This document shows, one piece after another, positions 45,938 to 57,976 of a stretch of 64,000 nt of DNA. Position 1 is the first letter of the stretch. Every line of letters starts with the position of its first letter. The translations under genes and the position numbers were made by a program. The notes below the pieces were generated by a model. That model was not told where the DNA came from, did not search any database, and worked only from the letters and a program-made list of their open reading frames with translations. The stretch spans positions 1 through 64,000 of the forward strand of contig QRDG01001522.1 in assembly GCA_012064385.1 (NCBI GenBank), given 5' to 3'. The stretch comes from Puccinellia tenuiflora (taxonomy: Eukaryota > Streptophyta > Magnoliopsida > Poales > Poaceae).

Positions 45938-46176
45938 CAGTGGCGCATGTTATAATGTTTTTGTGGCGCACCATCTTCTGTGGCGCACGAATACATAATG
46001 CGCCACTAATATATTTCTGTGGCGCACGGCAGCTGGTGCGCCACAAAATAGTGATATTTCTCTGGCGCACGCCCGCGGTGCGCCACAGATACATATATTA
46101 GTGGCGAGACATCTGTGGCGCATCCTTATATGAGGCGGATGCACCACAGAAAGGGCAAAAAGGTGCGCCACTAGTA
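45938..46176. repeat. Right subterminal palindromic repeats of the CACTA
   Basis: Four to five TGTGGCGCAC/GTGCGCCACA units, some imperfect, run up to the right terminal inverted repeat. Confidence 0.85.
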
Positions 46177-46197
46177 GCCTATTTCCTAGTAGTGAAG

Positions 46198-46533
46198 CCT
46201 TCGGATGTTTTGCAACCAATGAGGAAATAGATTGTGACTACACCACTAAGTCTCCTTCGATTTTGAAGACGATAGCAACCTAACCAGCCAACTAAAGGTA
46301 GAAGCCAACCCCGTGATCCTAAAGATTTTGAATTTGCCGACGATCAGAAGAACCGTTAAAATCAAATAGAGGTAAGATGGCACCGAGATCAGAGTGAATT
46401 ATTTAAGGAGCAAAAAGAATCCTAAGAGGGTTTTCTCAACTCATTTTTAGGTTAAAAATAATTTTTACGAACTAGACTCGACATTGACCAATAGAAAGGG
46501 TTTCCTACAGGCAGTCCTGCTCTGATACCAACT
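46198..46533 (-). mobile_element. LARD-2 internal domain, 5' part with PBS
   Basis: The minus strand after the 5' LTR reads a three-base spacer, TGGTATCAGAGC (46519-46530), and then non-coding sequence up to the CACTA. The PBS matches initiator Met tRNA, as in LARD-1. Confidence 0.88.
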
Positions 46534-49500
46534 TGTAACGCCCCGACCCCGGAATTATACAGAGAGGCTATGTAACTGGCATATCTCTCAATGTATAAAA
46601 CAGAGATCAAGACTTGTGGAACAACTGGCACATTGCAGACTCTACGACACAAAAGCATATAGCAACTCATATAAGAGAAGATACAAATATTACACAAAAG
46701 GTCACAGACCATCAATTCATCAAGCGGAAGCAAAGTAGCGTTGTCTAATACAACAAGATGCAAATATATGGCCTAAGAGGCCTACAAATAAGTAATCCCA
46801 GCCAGCTTGTTCCATAGTCCCAAGGTGCCACCTGGGAACCCCGAACTACTAGTCGACGTCCACGAAGAAACCACCTAGCCGCTCGGTGTCGTCCTCCTCT
46901 GAAACACAAATATAAAGGCAGCAAAGAGAGACTGAGTACGATGTACTCGCAAGTTTAGTAGGGCGATATAGGCCCAATGCTGACGGAGGCTCTAAAGCTG
47001 TATAATGTAGCTATTTTGCATAAAGCTAGATTTTCATTTAAAAGATATAAAAGACCCATGGCATCGACTACTCAGAATATTTTCTGGAAAAGGGATAAGA
47101 GAGTAACATTTTCCTTCGGTTCTCGTCGAACCAAGTAGTACCAAGAATCATCTCTCATCATCACTAAGGCACTCCCCCGAATCACCCTCGAGGAAATGAA
47201 CCTTCTGCCACACGTTGTAATTGCAACCTCTAGCTACCAAGTTTTAATTAGGTTAATGTTGTTTATGATCCCGTAAATCCATTCCCAAGGCGTCCATAAC
47301 CATGGACACGACTTTTCGAAAAGATTTACCCTGCAGGGGTGTACTAATTTACCCATTGGTACCGTCCGGCTCACCTGATTGGTCCTCTTCCGAGGAAGAC
47401 CGGCGAGTGGGCGCGGTTAAACCTTTACCTCGCGTGATACTATCCAAGAGTCATCTGTGGCGATAGGGCAAGTTTACCCAGCCTATTTCAGCCCCTGCCC
47501 CCATCGCCACGTCCTAAACACAAATCCTCCGCAACATTTTCTTTTCCACTCACACGCAAATGGAAAATCGAACTAGAGGACCCTTGGATACGCCCGCACA
47601 AGTTATTCAGTTAAAGGGGATTCCATATGTCCCCACCAATGGCAGCACGCTCAGACCTTGGTTCTGAAGACAGGAACTCACACCTAGGGGCAAGAGTGAG
47701 GCAAAACACCATCCCCGATGGCAACTCACCCAAGCCTTTTAAGCAATTTAATTAAGCACCAACAACAACCACCATGTCCGAACATTCCATCATCATTCAT
47801 TAATATTGAATTTAATCAACGGACATAAATATCATTTAACTAAGAATGGCTAAGAATAGCTAAGCATATAACAACAACAATTAAATTCTTGTGTCCGGCC
47901 AACACATCAAACCTAGGGTTTATAGGAGGGGGAACATGTGATGGTTCAGGGGATAAACATGCATTCATAGGATACTCTAATATTGACCAAAATTTATATT
48001 GGAATCGCATGCAATATTTATGGTGGATAAAATAAGTTTATAAAACACTATGATGCTAGATGCCAAGAAGGTTAGGTTATCTCTTGCCTTGCTGCCGGGG
48101 CGTGTAGTATGGCTCGTCGGGATAGGTCGGGGTGACCTCAACTCCGGAATCTATCGATACCCAAAATAATACAAAAGAATAAATAAATCACACGAACACA
48201 AGGTGCAATGCTCAATCACATGATGACATGTCAAATTGATGCAAGGATACCATCATATAAATTTAATAGCAAAATTAAATGGAGACCCAAATAATTAGTG
48301 CAATTATTTGGAAGCAACCCCATATTTATCTTAGTGACCACAATATTTATAAATCATTACATTATTAGAGAAGTGGCTCAATATGCATGAACATGACATG
48401 AATGGGTAGGGTTTGCCCTTCCGATCATTTTGGTACTTTATTTGTAATTTTCTGAGTACCGAAGAATAAATAGCAAATTAAATAATTATTTGAATTTAAT
48501 TCGCTTAATCAATTTATGAATAACATCAACAAATATTTGTGATCATGATGTGATATTAGCATGGTTTGATAGCATTTGAAGTGTTGATCACATTGATATC
48601 TTATTTATAATTTTTGGTCAAATATTTATCGAATTATGATTTTCCCAATTTTGGTATTATTCAAACCATTTTAGGAATTCATATATGAACAGCGAGAAAA
48701 TATACTCAAAAGATGATTTCAGTTTCTCTAGCAGTTAGAGTTTGTTTTCCTGAGCATTTTGGTATTTAATTTGCTATTTTTGAATCATTATTTGAAAAGA
48801 TATTAAATATTTACATTCAGTTTTATTTACAAAAGGAAACAGCAAACCCTGGCAGGCCGGCCTTGTGCCGGCCAGGCCGGGCCAGAGGCCGGGGGGTGAC
48901 CCGAGGCCTTCGGCCTTTGGCCGGCCCAGGCTGGGTGCAAAGGCCGGGCCACTACCCGAGCCATCCGGCCTCAGGCCGGCCCAGGCAGAGACCAGGCCGG
49001 GCGAGCACGCGCGCGTGGCTGGTCAGATGCCACGACCGGCGTGGCCGAGGCGGTGACCGCGCTCTGGCCGACGGCTAGCACGTACGGGAACAGCGATCTA
49101 GTGCAGGCGGAGGTGTCCTAGCGCGCGCGTTCAAGGCGCCTAGCTACGGGGAACCAGAGACGAGCGGCGCCTCGACCGTTTGGTCGCCGGTGCGACGAGC
49201 GCGACGACGACAGGCGGCGGCCGGCGTCGGCCTACAGCACGCGAGCTAACCAGAGGGAGAGGGAGAGAAAGGAGGGGACGGAAAGCACCGAGAACTCACC
49301 CTTAGTGGGTTGAAGCGGTCGGCGAAGGCCGGGGAGGACGGACAGCGGTGATGCGTGCTTGGACGGCAGTGGTCGGATGCGGAGGGGAATCGGTCAGCGC
49401 CGACGATTGCGGCGTCCCCGGGCCGATTCCTGGCTTGAGGAGTAAGAGGACGGCGAGGCGGTGCAGAAGGACATGGTGGCGGAGTTGGAGGAGGCGCAAC

Positions 49501-50421
49501 GGTGACGGGAGCTTCCGCGATGACGGCGTGCGGCGACGGAGCTTGGGGAAAACCTAAGGTTAGGGTTCCAGGGCCGAGAAAACAGGGGAGGGGCAGGTGA
49601 GCAAGTGGGAGAGGGCGCCGTCGGTGGCCTCCTTTACCACCAGGGTAGGGCGGCATGGCGCGTGGGGCAGGGGAGGCACGTCGGTGGCATGGCGCCAGCG
49701 CCCATGTCGCCACTGTGAGAGAGGAGAGAGAGAGGACTGACAGGAGGGCCCCACTTGCAGATTTTTATTCTTTTTGCAAATTCCTTTTCCAATTAAAACC
49801 AGTAGAACTTTAGGGATTTTATTGAGACCCTTAACCATTTTGGAAAATTATGAAACAATTCACAGAGGCTCACCATAACATGAAGAGGCTCCACAAAATT
49901 TTGTGCTCTAAAATAAATTGTTTAGATTCACAAATATTCATATTGTTGCAATTTGATCATTTTTGATAAATGCAAGAATGCATTTATTGGGAGCACTTAA
50001 CATTTCAATAAATTATGAAAATATTTATGGAGGCTCATATTATAACAATGAAGCACCCCATATTTTTATTTTGAATTTTGGGAATGTTTAATCTGGTTTC
50101 AAAATTATAATTTGAATTGAACCATATTGAATTCTCAAATTTATTTAATTGCTTGTTAATAATTTAGCCTTTGGCAATTATTTATAAAAATATATCCTTG
50201 ACCTTCCTGGACAATTTGGGAACTCAAGAACAATTGGTTTTGCCAATTTGAGTAAAGTATTTGGTTTGGAAATTTGGGAAGGGTTTTTCTTCCCTAGTTT
50301 TTAATTTCCAAGTGTTGCTTTATTTAGAATTAGCAATTTAAATAAGTATGCCATGATGCAATGCAAACCAAAAAGTGAAAAATTGGCCCATATTTTAGGC
50401 TGCTAATCTGGGGCTGTTACA
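46534..50421 (-). repeat. LARD-2 5' LTR (right, complete)
   Basis: 3888 bp bounded by TGTAACGCCCC (plus strand) and CTGTTACA, i.e. TGTAAC...GTTACA on the element strand. The GC-rich block is at about 48860-49740. It has a 173-bp segment (48714-48886) that the left LTR lacks. A minus-strand donor-like GGTGAGTTC lies near 49291-49299. Confidence 0.9.
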
Positions 50422-50486
50422 CCTCTCATGTTTCTTCTGCTTCCGCTTTTCTGTTATGCTTCTTCCTTATTGTGTATTATCTGCAG

Positions 50487-51287
50487 AATCCCTCGCGCGA
50501 GTCCAGCGCGAGAGAGAAAACGCCGCGCTGTAGTCCTCCGAGTTGAAGATGAAACTCGACTCCGCTGAAGCCGATGCCCGTGTGCGGGCGGATGATGCCG
50601 CGCAATCCGCCAGGGAGGAGGCCGAGAAGCAAGAGAAGACAGCCGCCCACCGACTTGGGGCTGTCGCGAACTCCTTATCAGGTTCGCCTAACGACCCGTC
50701 CTTCTATTCTTTGTCTTGCTGTTGTTCTTCTTCTTTTCTGAATTTCTCCTTCTTCGTTTTCGTCCAGGGTACTTGGGCGCTCCTGTGGGCAGTAGCAGCC
50801 AAGCTCTTCCCGAAGATCTGGAGGGTGCTCTGGTTGCCCTGGAGGGTATCGGTGGCCAGACAGGAAGCCTCCTGTTGAAGGCAAAGGGTGCACTGACATA
50901 CCTCCACGGCAGCATGTTTCCCAAGGCACAGCCTCCGTCCTCCTTTGACGAGCTGGCGAAGCTGTTTGGCCTGGACGCGTCCACCATCGCGGACTTCCGC
51001 CGCGAGCACACAGTATGTGGTTCACATACCACTCTTCTTATTCTGAATAGGATCAGGTTGTAATGAACCAAAAATACTTCGCTAAGGCCGTTTTGCTGGG
51101 GAACGGCTTCGAGGGTGACATTGACAAAGATATGTCGGGTCGTCCTTGCGGTCCTGATGGCAAGCCACTGCCCCTTGGTGAATTTTCCGAGAGGTCCCGC
51201 GAGCTGGCGTAGAAGCTGGCGGACACCATGGAGAAGCAGACCGCCAAGCACGCCGAGAAAGCCAAGAAATCAACCAGCTCACAGTAG
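50487..51287 (+). pseudogene. Antisense gene A' of Tat copy 3
   Basis: Exons at 50487-50681 and 50768-51012 and a last part to 51287 parallel exons 5-6 of gene A: a coiled coil rich in Glu/Ala/Arg, then a region with GALTYLHGSMFP matching GALATVHRSIFP of gene A, and a basic Lys/Ala tail. Breaks are an in-frame TAG at about 50531, a TAG in the last part near 51210, and an unclear splice at 51013-51060. The first exons are missing left of the LARD-2 LTR. It supports the reality of gene A, since two diverged copies keep the same exon pattern. Confidence 0.65.
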
Positions 51288-51531
51288 TAGATAGTTACCG
51301 TAGTGGTTCGGCGGAGCTTGTATAAGAACTTATTTACTTATCTCTTTCGTTAACTTGTAATGACTATTGGCCTAGGAGCCTCAAGTGATATTCCTTTTGT
51401 GCATTTTCCTGAGAATCTTTGTTTCTTCTGTCCAGCCCCCGAGTTTCTTTGTGGGGCTAGGGCGAGAGTACCTTTTCTTCGATGCTGATTCCATCGTTTT
51501 TCCTTATGTTTCTTGCTTTGCTTTGTGGGCA

Positions 51532-52396
51532 TGCTAACCTTGCCAGTACTCCTCCATCCACTGGGACTGTTCCCCACCAAGTTCCTGGCTCCGAATCTGC
51601 TGCGAGGACACCTGTCACCCGCAATACTGACGAGTATCGGTATTCGGTGCTACAAACTCGATGTGCAAGGTTGGAACAGGATTTACGAGCTACTCAAGGT
51701 GTCCTCGCCATTTTACGGTCAAAGCAACCTCGTCCCGCCGAATGAGAGGCTTTCTTGCTTGAAGAACTAGAGAGGGTGAACTCTGATTTGCTCTGTAAGT
51801 TGTCCAAAAGCCCCCGAGTCGCTAAGTTGTCAGTTTTTTCGCGTGTTCAGTTGTTATCTTCTTTTTGGCAGGTGGTCAACTGGATGCGCGGGCTGAAGCT
51901 GACCGAGTGAACAGTCGACTCCGTCGTGTTGTGGAGATCGTAGGGCACCTCCTTCTGGTCTGACAGTGCTCGGGATTGCGTTCTTGCCCTGCTGCAGGAC
52001 CGCGTGCAGTAGGTGGTTTCCTTTATTGGGTCTTGCAAGTCTGCCTTGTCGCTGGTACATAAAGCTCTGTTTCCCTTGGACGAGCAGCCACGAGGACTTG
52101 GTGCTCTTCTTGCGAGGTTCCGCAACGGCAAGGCTGCGCAAGGGTTTGTTCGCGCCCAACTGGTCAGTGGCGTCATCTATGCCTTGGCATTTGTGCGTAG
52201 ATGACACCCATACATGTGTCTGATAGGGATAGATGAAGTTCCTCCACAACCGGACGGCGCACCTACGCCAATGGAGCATCATTACCGAGCTGTGGAGGGT
52301 GTGGCTATTGGCTTGATCGACAAACTGGGACATGATACTGAGTTGCAGCTTGATCATGTGACCTTGCAGGTTCCAAAAACAGAGCCGAAGGGCTAG
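51532..52396 (+). pseudogene. Antisense gene B' of Tat copy 3
   Basis: It parallels gene B: a Thr/Pro/Ala-rich start, a coiled coil (RCARLEQDLRATQGVL), an intron near 51795-51870, then LVHKALFPLDEQP and LLARFRNGKAAQGF, which match the conserved part of gene B. Breaks are a TGA in the coiled coil (51743-51745), frameshifts between 51900 and 52013, and a stop at 52202-52204. The last frame ends at 52396. No known domain is recognised. Confidence 0.6.
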
Positions 52397-52640
52397 TTTC
52401 GCCCTTGTGCGAGCACCTTGTAGGATGTAAATAGTTTGCTAGTAAATATAGTGTATGTCGAGCTTTTATCTCTTTGTGCTATTGTGATTTGGCGGTGCAA
52501 CCCCTGGTTATCAGGTTCTCATCCGCATTGTATTTTGCTTTGGCCTTTACGGCGCAGCCCCCGAGTATCGGGTGCCAATCTGAATTTTGTTTTTGTTGGC
52601 CTATACAACGCAGCCCCCGAAGCAGATTTCCTCAATGGCC
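52397..52640. other. Spacer with two array-type motifs (copy 3)
   Basis: No gene. GCGCAGCCCCCGAGT at about 52552 and CGCAGCCCCCGAAG at about 52609 are 57 bases apart, like one monomer of the copy 2 array at the same place in the element. Confidence 0.7.
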
Positions 52641-55045
52641 CCACCATATCAAGTCCCCACTAGGCGAACGGCTAGGCGAGAGGAATTATTTTTAACTCCG
52701 AAGCAGGTGCGTGAGGCTTGGTGGCGAACTTCTGTCAGCCGATGCATCGCCTGACGATGTCCTCGGCGTCGTGGAGTCTAGTGGGCCAGTAGAACCCAGC
52801 ACGCAGGGCCTTGGCGACTAAGGACCGGCTGCTGGCGTGGTGCCCACATGTGCTGGCGTGAATCTCAATGAGAATAGCCTTGCCATCTTCGGGGTGCGAT
52901 GTACCTCTAGAGGATGCCTGATATGCTTCAGTTGTAAAGTTCTCCATTGATTATTGTGAATGCTTTGGCACGGCGAGTGATACGCCGTGCTTCGATTGTG
53001 TCTTTTGGAAGCTCTTGACGTAGCATGTATGCCCGGAATGGTTTCGTCCATATGGGCTCGACAAGGAACACCTCGACTGGATGGTTTGCCGACTCGGGTG
53101 CCTCGGAGCTCGAGGCGTCAACCTTGGGTGTCCCAGGTGCTGATGTTGAGGGAGCCGCAGGTCGCGCAACCTTGATCGACCTTTTGTTTATCTTTTCCAA
53201 GAAGACTCTGGGAGGTACCTTGGTTTTCATGGACCCGATGTTTGCTAAGGTGTCCGCCTCTTCATTGCTGTTGCGCCCGACGTGACGGAGCTCGCAACCG
53301 TCAAACTTGCCCTCCATGATGTTATACAGGTTCATGTAGGTGATCATGTTGTCTGTTGCGGCATCGCACTCCTTCATGGTCTGCTGCACGACCAGGTTGA
53401 GTCGCCGTAGATCATTAGGCGGTCAGCACCGCACTCCTTGGCCATCTTCATCCCGTGTATTAGAGCTTCATATTCAGCTTCATTGTTGGACGGTTTCTCA
53501 AAGTCCATCTGCAAGACATATCGTAGCTTGTCACCTTTCGGTGATATAAGGATAACACCCGCGCCTGCTCCTTCATTCCTCTTCGAGCCATCGAAGTACA
53601 TGGTCCAAGAGTTCGATGTATCAGGTACCGAAGGCAGCTGCATTTCCATCCACTCGGTGGTGAAGTCAGGTAAGACCTGTGCCTTGATCGATGTTGGGTG
53701 TTTGTAAGTTAGGTCCAGAGGACCTAATTCGATGCTCCATTTGGGTACCCTACCGGTTGCCTTGGAGTTGTTCAGGATGTCTGCAAGTGGTGCCGCACTC
53801 ACCACCGTGATTGGGTGCTCTTGGAAGTAATGTGCCACCTTGCGCGAAGACATGAATACGCCATAAGAGAGCTTCTGGTAGTGGGGGTATCTTTGCTTGA
53901 AGAGAGACAAGACCTCGCTGAGGTAATATACAGTCCTCTGCACTCCATGGGTTCTTCCTTCCTCTGCGCGCTCGACCACCAGTACTGTGCTGACCACCCG
54001 GTTCGTGGCGGCTATATAAAGGTACAACGGCTCCTTTTCCTGGAGAGCTACCAGGATTGGTGGAGTCGACAACGTGCGCTTGAGATTGACGAATGCTTCT
54101 TGAGCTTCTGGCATCCACTCGAACCGATCCATCTTCTTCATCAGCTGATAGAACAGAAGCGCCTTTTCACCTAGCTTGTTGATGAATCTACTGAGTGCAG
54201 CTATTCGTCCGTAGAGTTGCTGGACCTCCCGAAGCTTTGAGGGCTCCGGCATCTTCAGGAGTGCTTGTATCTTCTCTGGATTTGCTTCGATACCACGTGC
54301 AGATATGAGGTACCCGAGCAGCTGCCCGGCTGGAACGCCGAACACACACTTCGTTGGGTTGAGCTTGATATTGTACTTCTTGAGTGCGGCGAATGTCTCG
54401 CACAGGTCGTCAAGGAGCGTTGCTTCTTTCTTGGTCTTGATGACTATATCGTCAACATAGACTTGGACGTTTCGTCCAATTTGCTTCTTGAGGCAGTTTT
54501 GCATCATGCGCTGGAAGGTGGCACCCGTGTTCTTGAGCCTGAAGGGCATTGTTGTGTAGCATTAGATGCCGAAAGGCGTGATGAATGTTGTTTTGTCTTC
54601 ATCTTCCTCCTTCATCCTGATCTGGTTGTAACCTGAATAGGCGTCCAGGAAGCAGAGGCGCTTGCAGTCTGTCGTTGAGTTGACAATTTGGTCGATACGC
54701 GGCAGGGGGAAGTGATCCTTTGGACAATACTTGTTTTAACGAAGTGAAGTCGACACACATGCAGAGTATGTCTGTATTTTTCTTTGGCACCAGGAAAGGG
54801 TTAGCCACCCAGTCTGACTTCTTGATCTCTCGGATGAACTTGGCTGCCAGGAGCCTATCGATTTCCTGCCCGATGGCAAGGCGCTTCGGCTCGGCGAAGC
54901 GGCGCATGGTTTGCTTGACGGGTCTTGCGTTAGGCAAGATCTGTAGTTCGTGCTCGGCGAATTCCCTGGGTATACCCGGCATGTCGGCTGGACACCAGGC
55001 GAATATATCCCAGTTCTCACGCGGGAACTCGATGAGTGCGCTTTC
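52641..55045 (-). pseudogene. Decayed Tat pol: RT, RNase H, integrase start (copy 3)
   Basis: RT opens 21 codons after the TAG and keeps YVDD near 54455. The downstream RNase H keeps YFDGSK, EAEYEAL and IYGDS. The integrase keeps only its zinc region and the start of the core (WGLDMVGP near 52650), after which the core is deleted. Breaks, going from right to left, are a one-base shift near 54735, a TAA near 54562, a shift near 53396, a TGA near 52935 with a nearby indel, and a stop near 52735. It is not functional. Copy 2 shows the intact form. Confidence 0.88.
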
Positions 55046-55048
55046 CTA
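55046..55048 (-). other. In-frame TAG between protease and RT (copy 3)
   Basis: The context is GCA TAG GAA AGC. The following 21 codons to ATG 54982 are open, as in the other two copies. Confidence 0.82.
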
Positions 55049-56689
55049 TGCAGGAGGCAAGCTCGTCGAGACGAGGGCCATCTTCTTGGGATCAGTTGGA
55101 TGTATCTGGTGCGCCCTTGTGTCATTGGTTGCATTGAAAGACGACTCGGGTGGTGATTTTTGCCCTCAGGGAAGAGGGTACGATCGTTGGTGAGCGCCAG
55201 CTCCTGGAGCTGCTCCTGGGCCCCAAACGATTCAGAGATCTTGTTGACCTTGCGGTCGCACTCGTCGGACCGCTCGAAGTCACCGTTGACGGTGATGGTC
55301 CCATGAGGTCCTGGTATCTTGAGCTTGAGGTACGCATAATGCGGGACTGCCATAAATTTGGCATATGCTGGTCGTCCGAGGATGACATGGTACTGTGACT
55401 TCCAGTCCACCACCTCGAACTCTATTTTCTCCTTTCTGAAGTTCTTTGGCTCGCCGAAGATGACGTCGAGCGTGATCGTGCCCAAGGGGTAAACCGGCCG
55501 CCCAGGTACGATTCCGTGGAAGGTGTTAACCGACGGCGCGAGGTTGGTTGTTAATATGTTCATCCCACGCAACGTGTCGGTGAACATGATGTTGATGCCG
55601 CTGCCTCCGTCCATGAAGACGTGGCTCATCGCGAAGCCGCTGATCTGGGCGTCGAGGACGAGGGCTGCGTGCCCTGGCCGTGGCACCTGCGGTGGATGGT
55701 CATCGCGAGAGTAGACAATGCTCGCGTGGGACCACCTAAGATATTCCGGCAGCGCCGGTGGTGACTTGACGGCGACATGCACCTGTCTCATTATGAGCTT
55801 CTGGTCCCGGTTGGAGGGGCGTCCCTTCTGTATCATGAACATGCGCCCGACGGGTTTCGGGTAAGATTCTTCGCCTGCTTGGGGTTCCTCAACGCGTGGT
55901 TGGAGCTGCATAGCTCCCGCCATATGTCCTGGTGGGGGCAAAGCTGGAGCAGATGGTGCTCCGATGGCCGGCGCACCCGGGACGACTTGCGCGTGCTGCT
56001 GAAGGAGGCGCGCATACTGCACGTGCAGATCTTGGAAGCTCTCACAATCCTTCAGGAGGTGAGAGGATGTAAGGTTGCCGTGCTCGTTCCTGAACATGTG
56101 AAATCTGCAGGCTCCTTGCAGAGTAGGGGGAGGACGTGGCACTCGCCCATTGCACGACTGGCATGGTCGCCATTCTTGCTTGATGTTTTTGTTGTTCTTG
56201 TAACTGGTTGTTCGGCTGCCGCTTTCATAGCGACTGCCGTCATGGTTTCTTTGCTCGCGGCTATCAGGAAAACCCGCCGCCACAAGTTCTGTGCCTTCGT
56301 TGTCGTCGTACGCTCGCGACTTCCGCTTGCGGCGGCGATCGCTGCTGCGGCGACTCCAAGGACCTTGGTTGCCGTTCTCCACAGGTGTGCTGCTACGCTC
56401 GTTGCGTATAGAGTCTTCTCCGTCTGCCCACTCATTAGCAATCTGCATGAGGTGGGCGATGGTCTTCGGCTTTATTCTCCTGAGCGCTTCTTTCAGCTCG
56501 AGTCAATAGATGCCTCAAGTGAACGCGTATATCGCATTGTCTTCTGAGATCCTCTCTGCTGAGTTACGGAGGAGAGTCCACCGCTGGATGTACTCGCGCA
56601 GCGTCTCGTCTGATCGCTGTTTGCAAGCTCGCAGTTCTTCGAACGAAGCGGGCTGTTTGCACGTGCCGATGAAGTTCGCAGTTCCTCTA
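55049..56689 (-). pseudogene. Tat gag-protease fragment (copy 3)
   Basis: The open part (about 55150-56448) includes ANEWADGEDS, the C...H...H....C knuckle (CRFHMF...HLLKDC) and a retropepsin with M-D-G-G-S-G-I-N and VILGRPAYAKFMAVPHYAY. A frameshift near 55150 separates it from the segment before the TAG. Two in-frame TGA codons near 56495-56515 interrupt gag just after the EYIQRWTLLRN core. Similarity ends near 56685, where an Athila-like LTR begins. Confidence 0.85.
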
Positions 56690-57976
56690 TGTGGCAAGAG
56701 GACAAGCTCAAGTGATGTGTGTCCTATATGTGGAAAACGTTCCCGAGTGTGGCATGGATGTTGCTAGGCATAGATATTTATTAAACAAAACGTTGAATAT
56801 CTTGTCAAGTTTTAATCTTCTTTGGACGGAGCCATTGTTAGGTATAGCTAAATAAATAAACTAAACCCCTTATGATGGATCATGTGGCCAAGTAAATGAC
56901 TGCACAAGAATTATTAAGACATAAAGTCCCACCATAGCATTACACTCTAAGGTCCCCGATACTAATCCCCCATAAAGTAACTTCATGACTCGGTCTTAGG
57001 TTTACTTGTCCTCATAAGTCTCCCTCAATTCATTACACTACGGTGTTCCCCTATGAGCCCATATAGGTGAAGTGTTGTGCAGTCGACGTTCGCACAACAC
57101 CATCATAGAATTACATAAAAAGATACCAACACATGTCATATATAAATCATTGCCAATTCATCCTATGCCCTCAGGAACATATGGGAACTACTCACAACGT
57201 GCAAACATGATAATATTCAGTGGCATAAATGGTACAACACAATCTGAAAATATAACTTCACCTCCAAATAATGACAAGTACTCAATCACAAACATGAATA
57301 GGAGCACAACACAAGTATCTAGGGTATAGCAATTCTCAAACTACGAGGGGGACGGAGTGGATCACGGAGATGATGATGGAGATGGTGCTGATATTGGTGA
57401 TGGTGATGATGTAGAGGCCTCCTCCCATGCCAAGGAGGAGAAGTGATGACGATGACGATGATTTCCCCCTCCTCCGGAGCTCCGGAGCAGCAAGATCTGA
57501 TCCCCCTCAGAGGGAATCAGGAGTTTCGCCACCGCCGCCTCCTCGGATGGACTTGGAAAAAATTAGGGCGTCGGTTTTTGGCCGAGACGAAGGCGTGTTA
57601 AAAAGCCCGAGCGAGGAAGTGTCCGAGGCTCCACTTAGTGGGTCCCACGCGGCCAGATTCCTTGGCCGCGTGGGCCCCCCTCTTTTGGGCCTCGTGGCTC
57701 TTCTTCCTTCGATCTTCTTCCCACTATTGTTCTCCCGACGAAAAACCAGCTGTGCAATTTTCCTTTTCTTATTTGGGTCCCTGTAGCTCCTGAAACATTA
57801 AAAACAAGAAAAAAGAGGTTTTCTTCCTCCCAGAAATTAAATACCAAAAATAGGCACTTTTTATGAAAGTCCCATAAATCATCTAAAACATGTAAAAATA
57901 ATGATATAACAATGACAATAACATTCTAATATGATAATATGAGTTTTATAAATGATGATATAAAATGCACGTATCA
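56690..57976 (-). repeat. 3' LTR of the minus-strand Athila-like element
   Basis: The start on the minus strand is firm: a PPT (GTGTGGGAGT) is followed by TGATACGTGC at 57976. The outer end is less sure. TGTGG at 56690 is the best candidate, with CTCTA (56685-56689) as a possible target duplication. A GC-rich stretch lies at 57440-57740. Confidence 0.65.

Larger units (their letters stand above)
40234..46194 (+). mobile_element. CACTA (En/Spm-type) DNA transposon
   Basis: The ends are CACTACTAGGAAA at 40234 and its inverse at 46182-46194. AAG flanks both sides (40231-40233, 46195-46197), the 3-bp duplication expected of CACTA elements. Many 30-40-bp palindromic units built from TGTGGCGCAC/GTGCGCCACA lie near both ends; in this family such repeats bind the element's own protein. 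It holds a truncated transposase gene and an intact second gene, both on the plus strand. It sits in the interior of LARD-2, so it inserted later. Confidence 0.93.
34474..50421 (-). mobile_element. LARD-2: minus-strand LTR element with non-coding interior, carrying a nested CACTA
   Basis: Two LTR copies bound a Met-tRNA PBS (46519-46530, minus) and a PPT (37888-37901, minus). Without the CACTA the internal domain is about 2.68 kb and has no gag or pol. LTR ends are TGTAAC...GTTACA. The left LTR lacks its outer ~297 bp, so no matching target duplication remains; the five bases right of the element are CCTCT. The insertion lies in an intron of antisense gene A' of Tat copy 3. The interior ends with the same TCTCGGGACGAGATT-plus-PPT tail as LARD-1. 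Confidence 0.88.
50422..56689 (-). mobile_element. Tat-lineage gypsy element (copy 3), decayed
   Basis: It has the same order as copy 2: antisense genes A' and B', a short region with two array-type motifs, then minus-strand integrase remnant, RNase H, RT, TAG, protease and gag. It is closer to copy 2 than to copy 1 at the protein level. The left end is cut by LARD-2 and the right end by an Athila-like LTR. Many stops and frameshifts are present. Confidence 0.82.
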
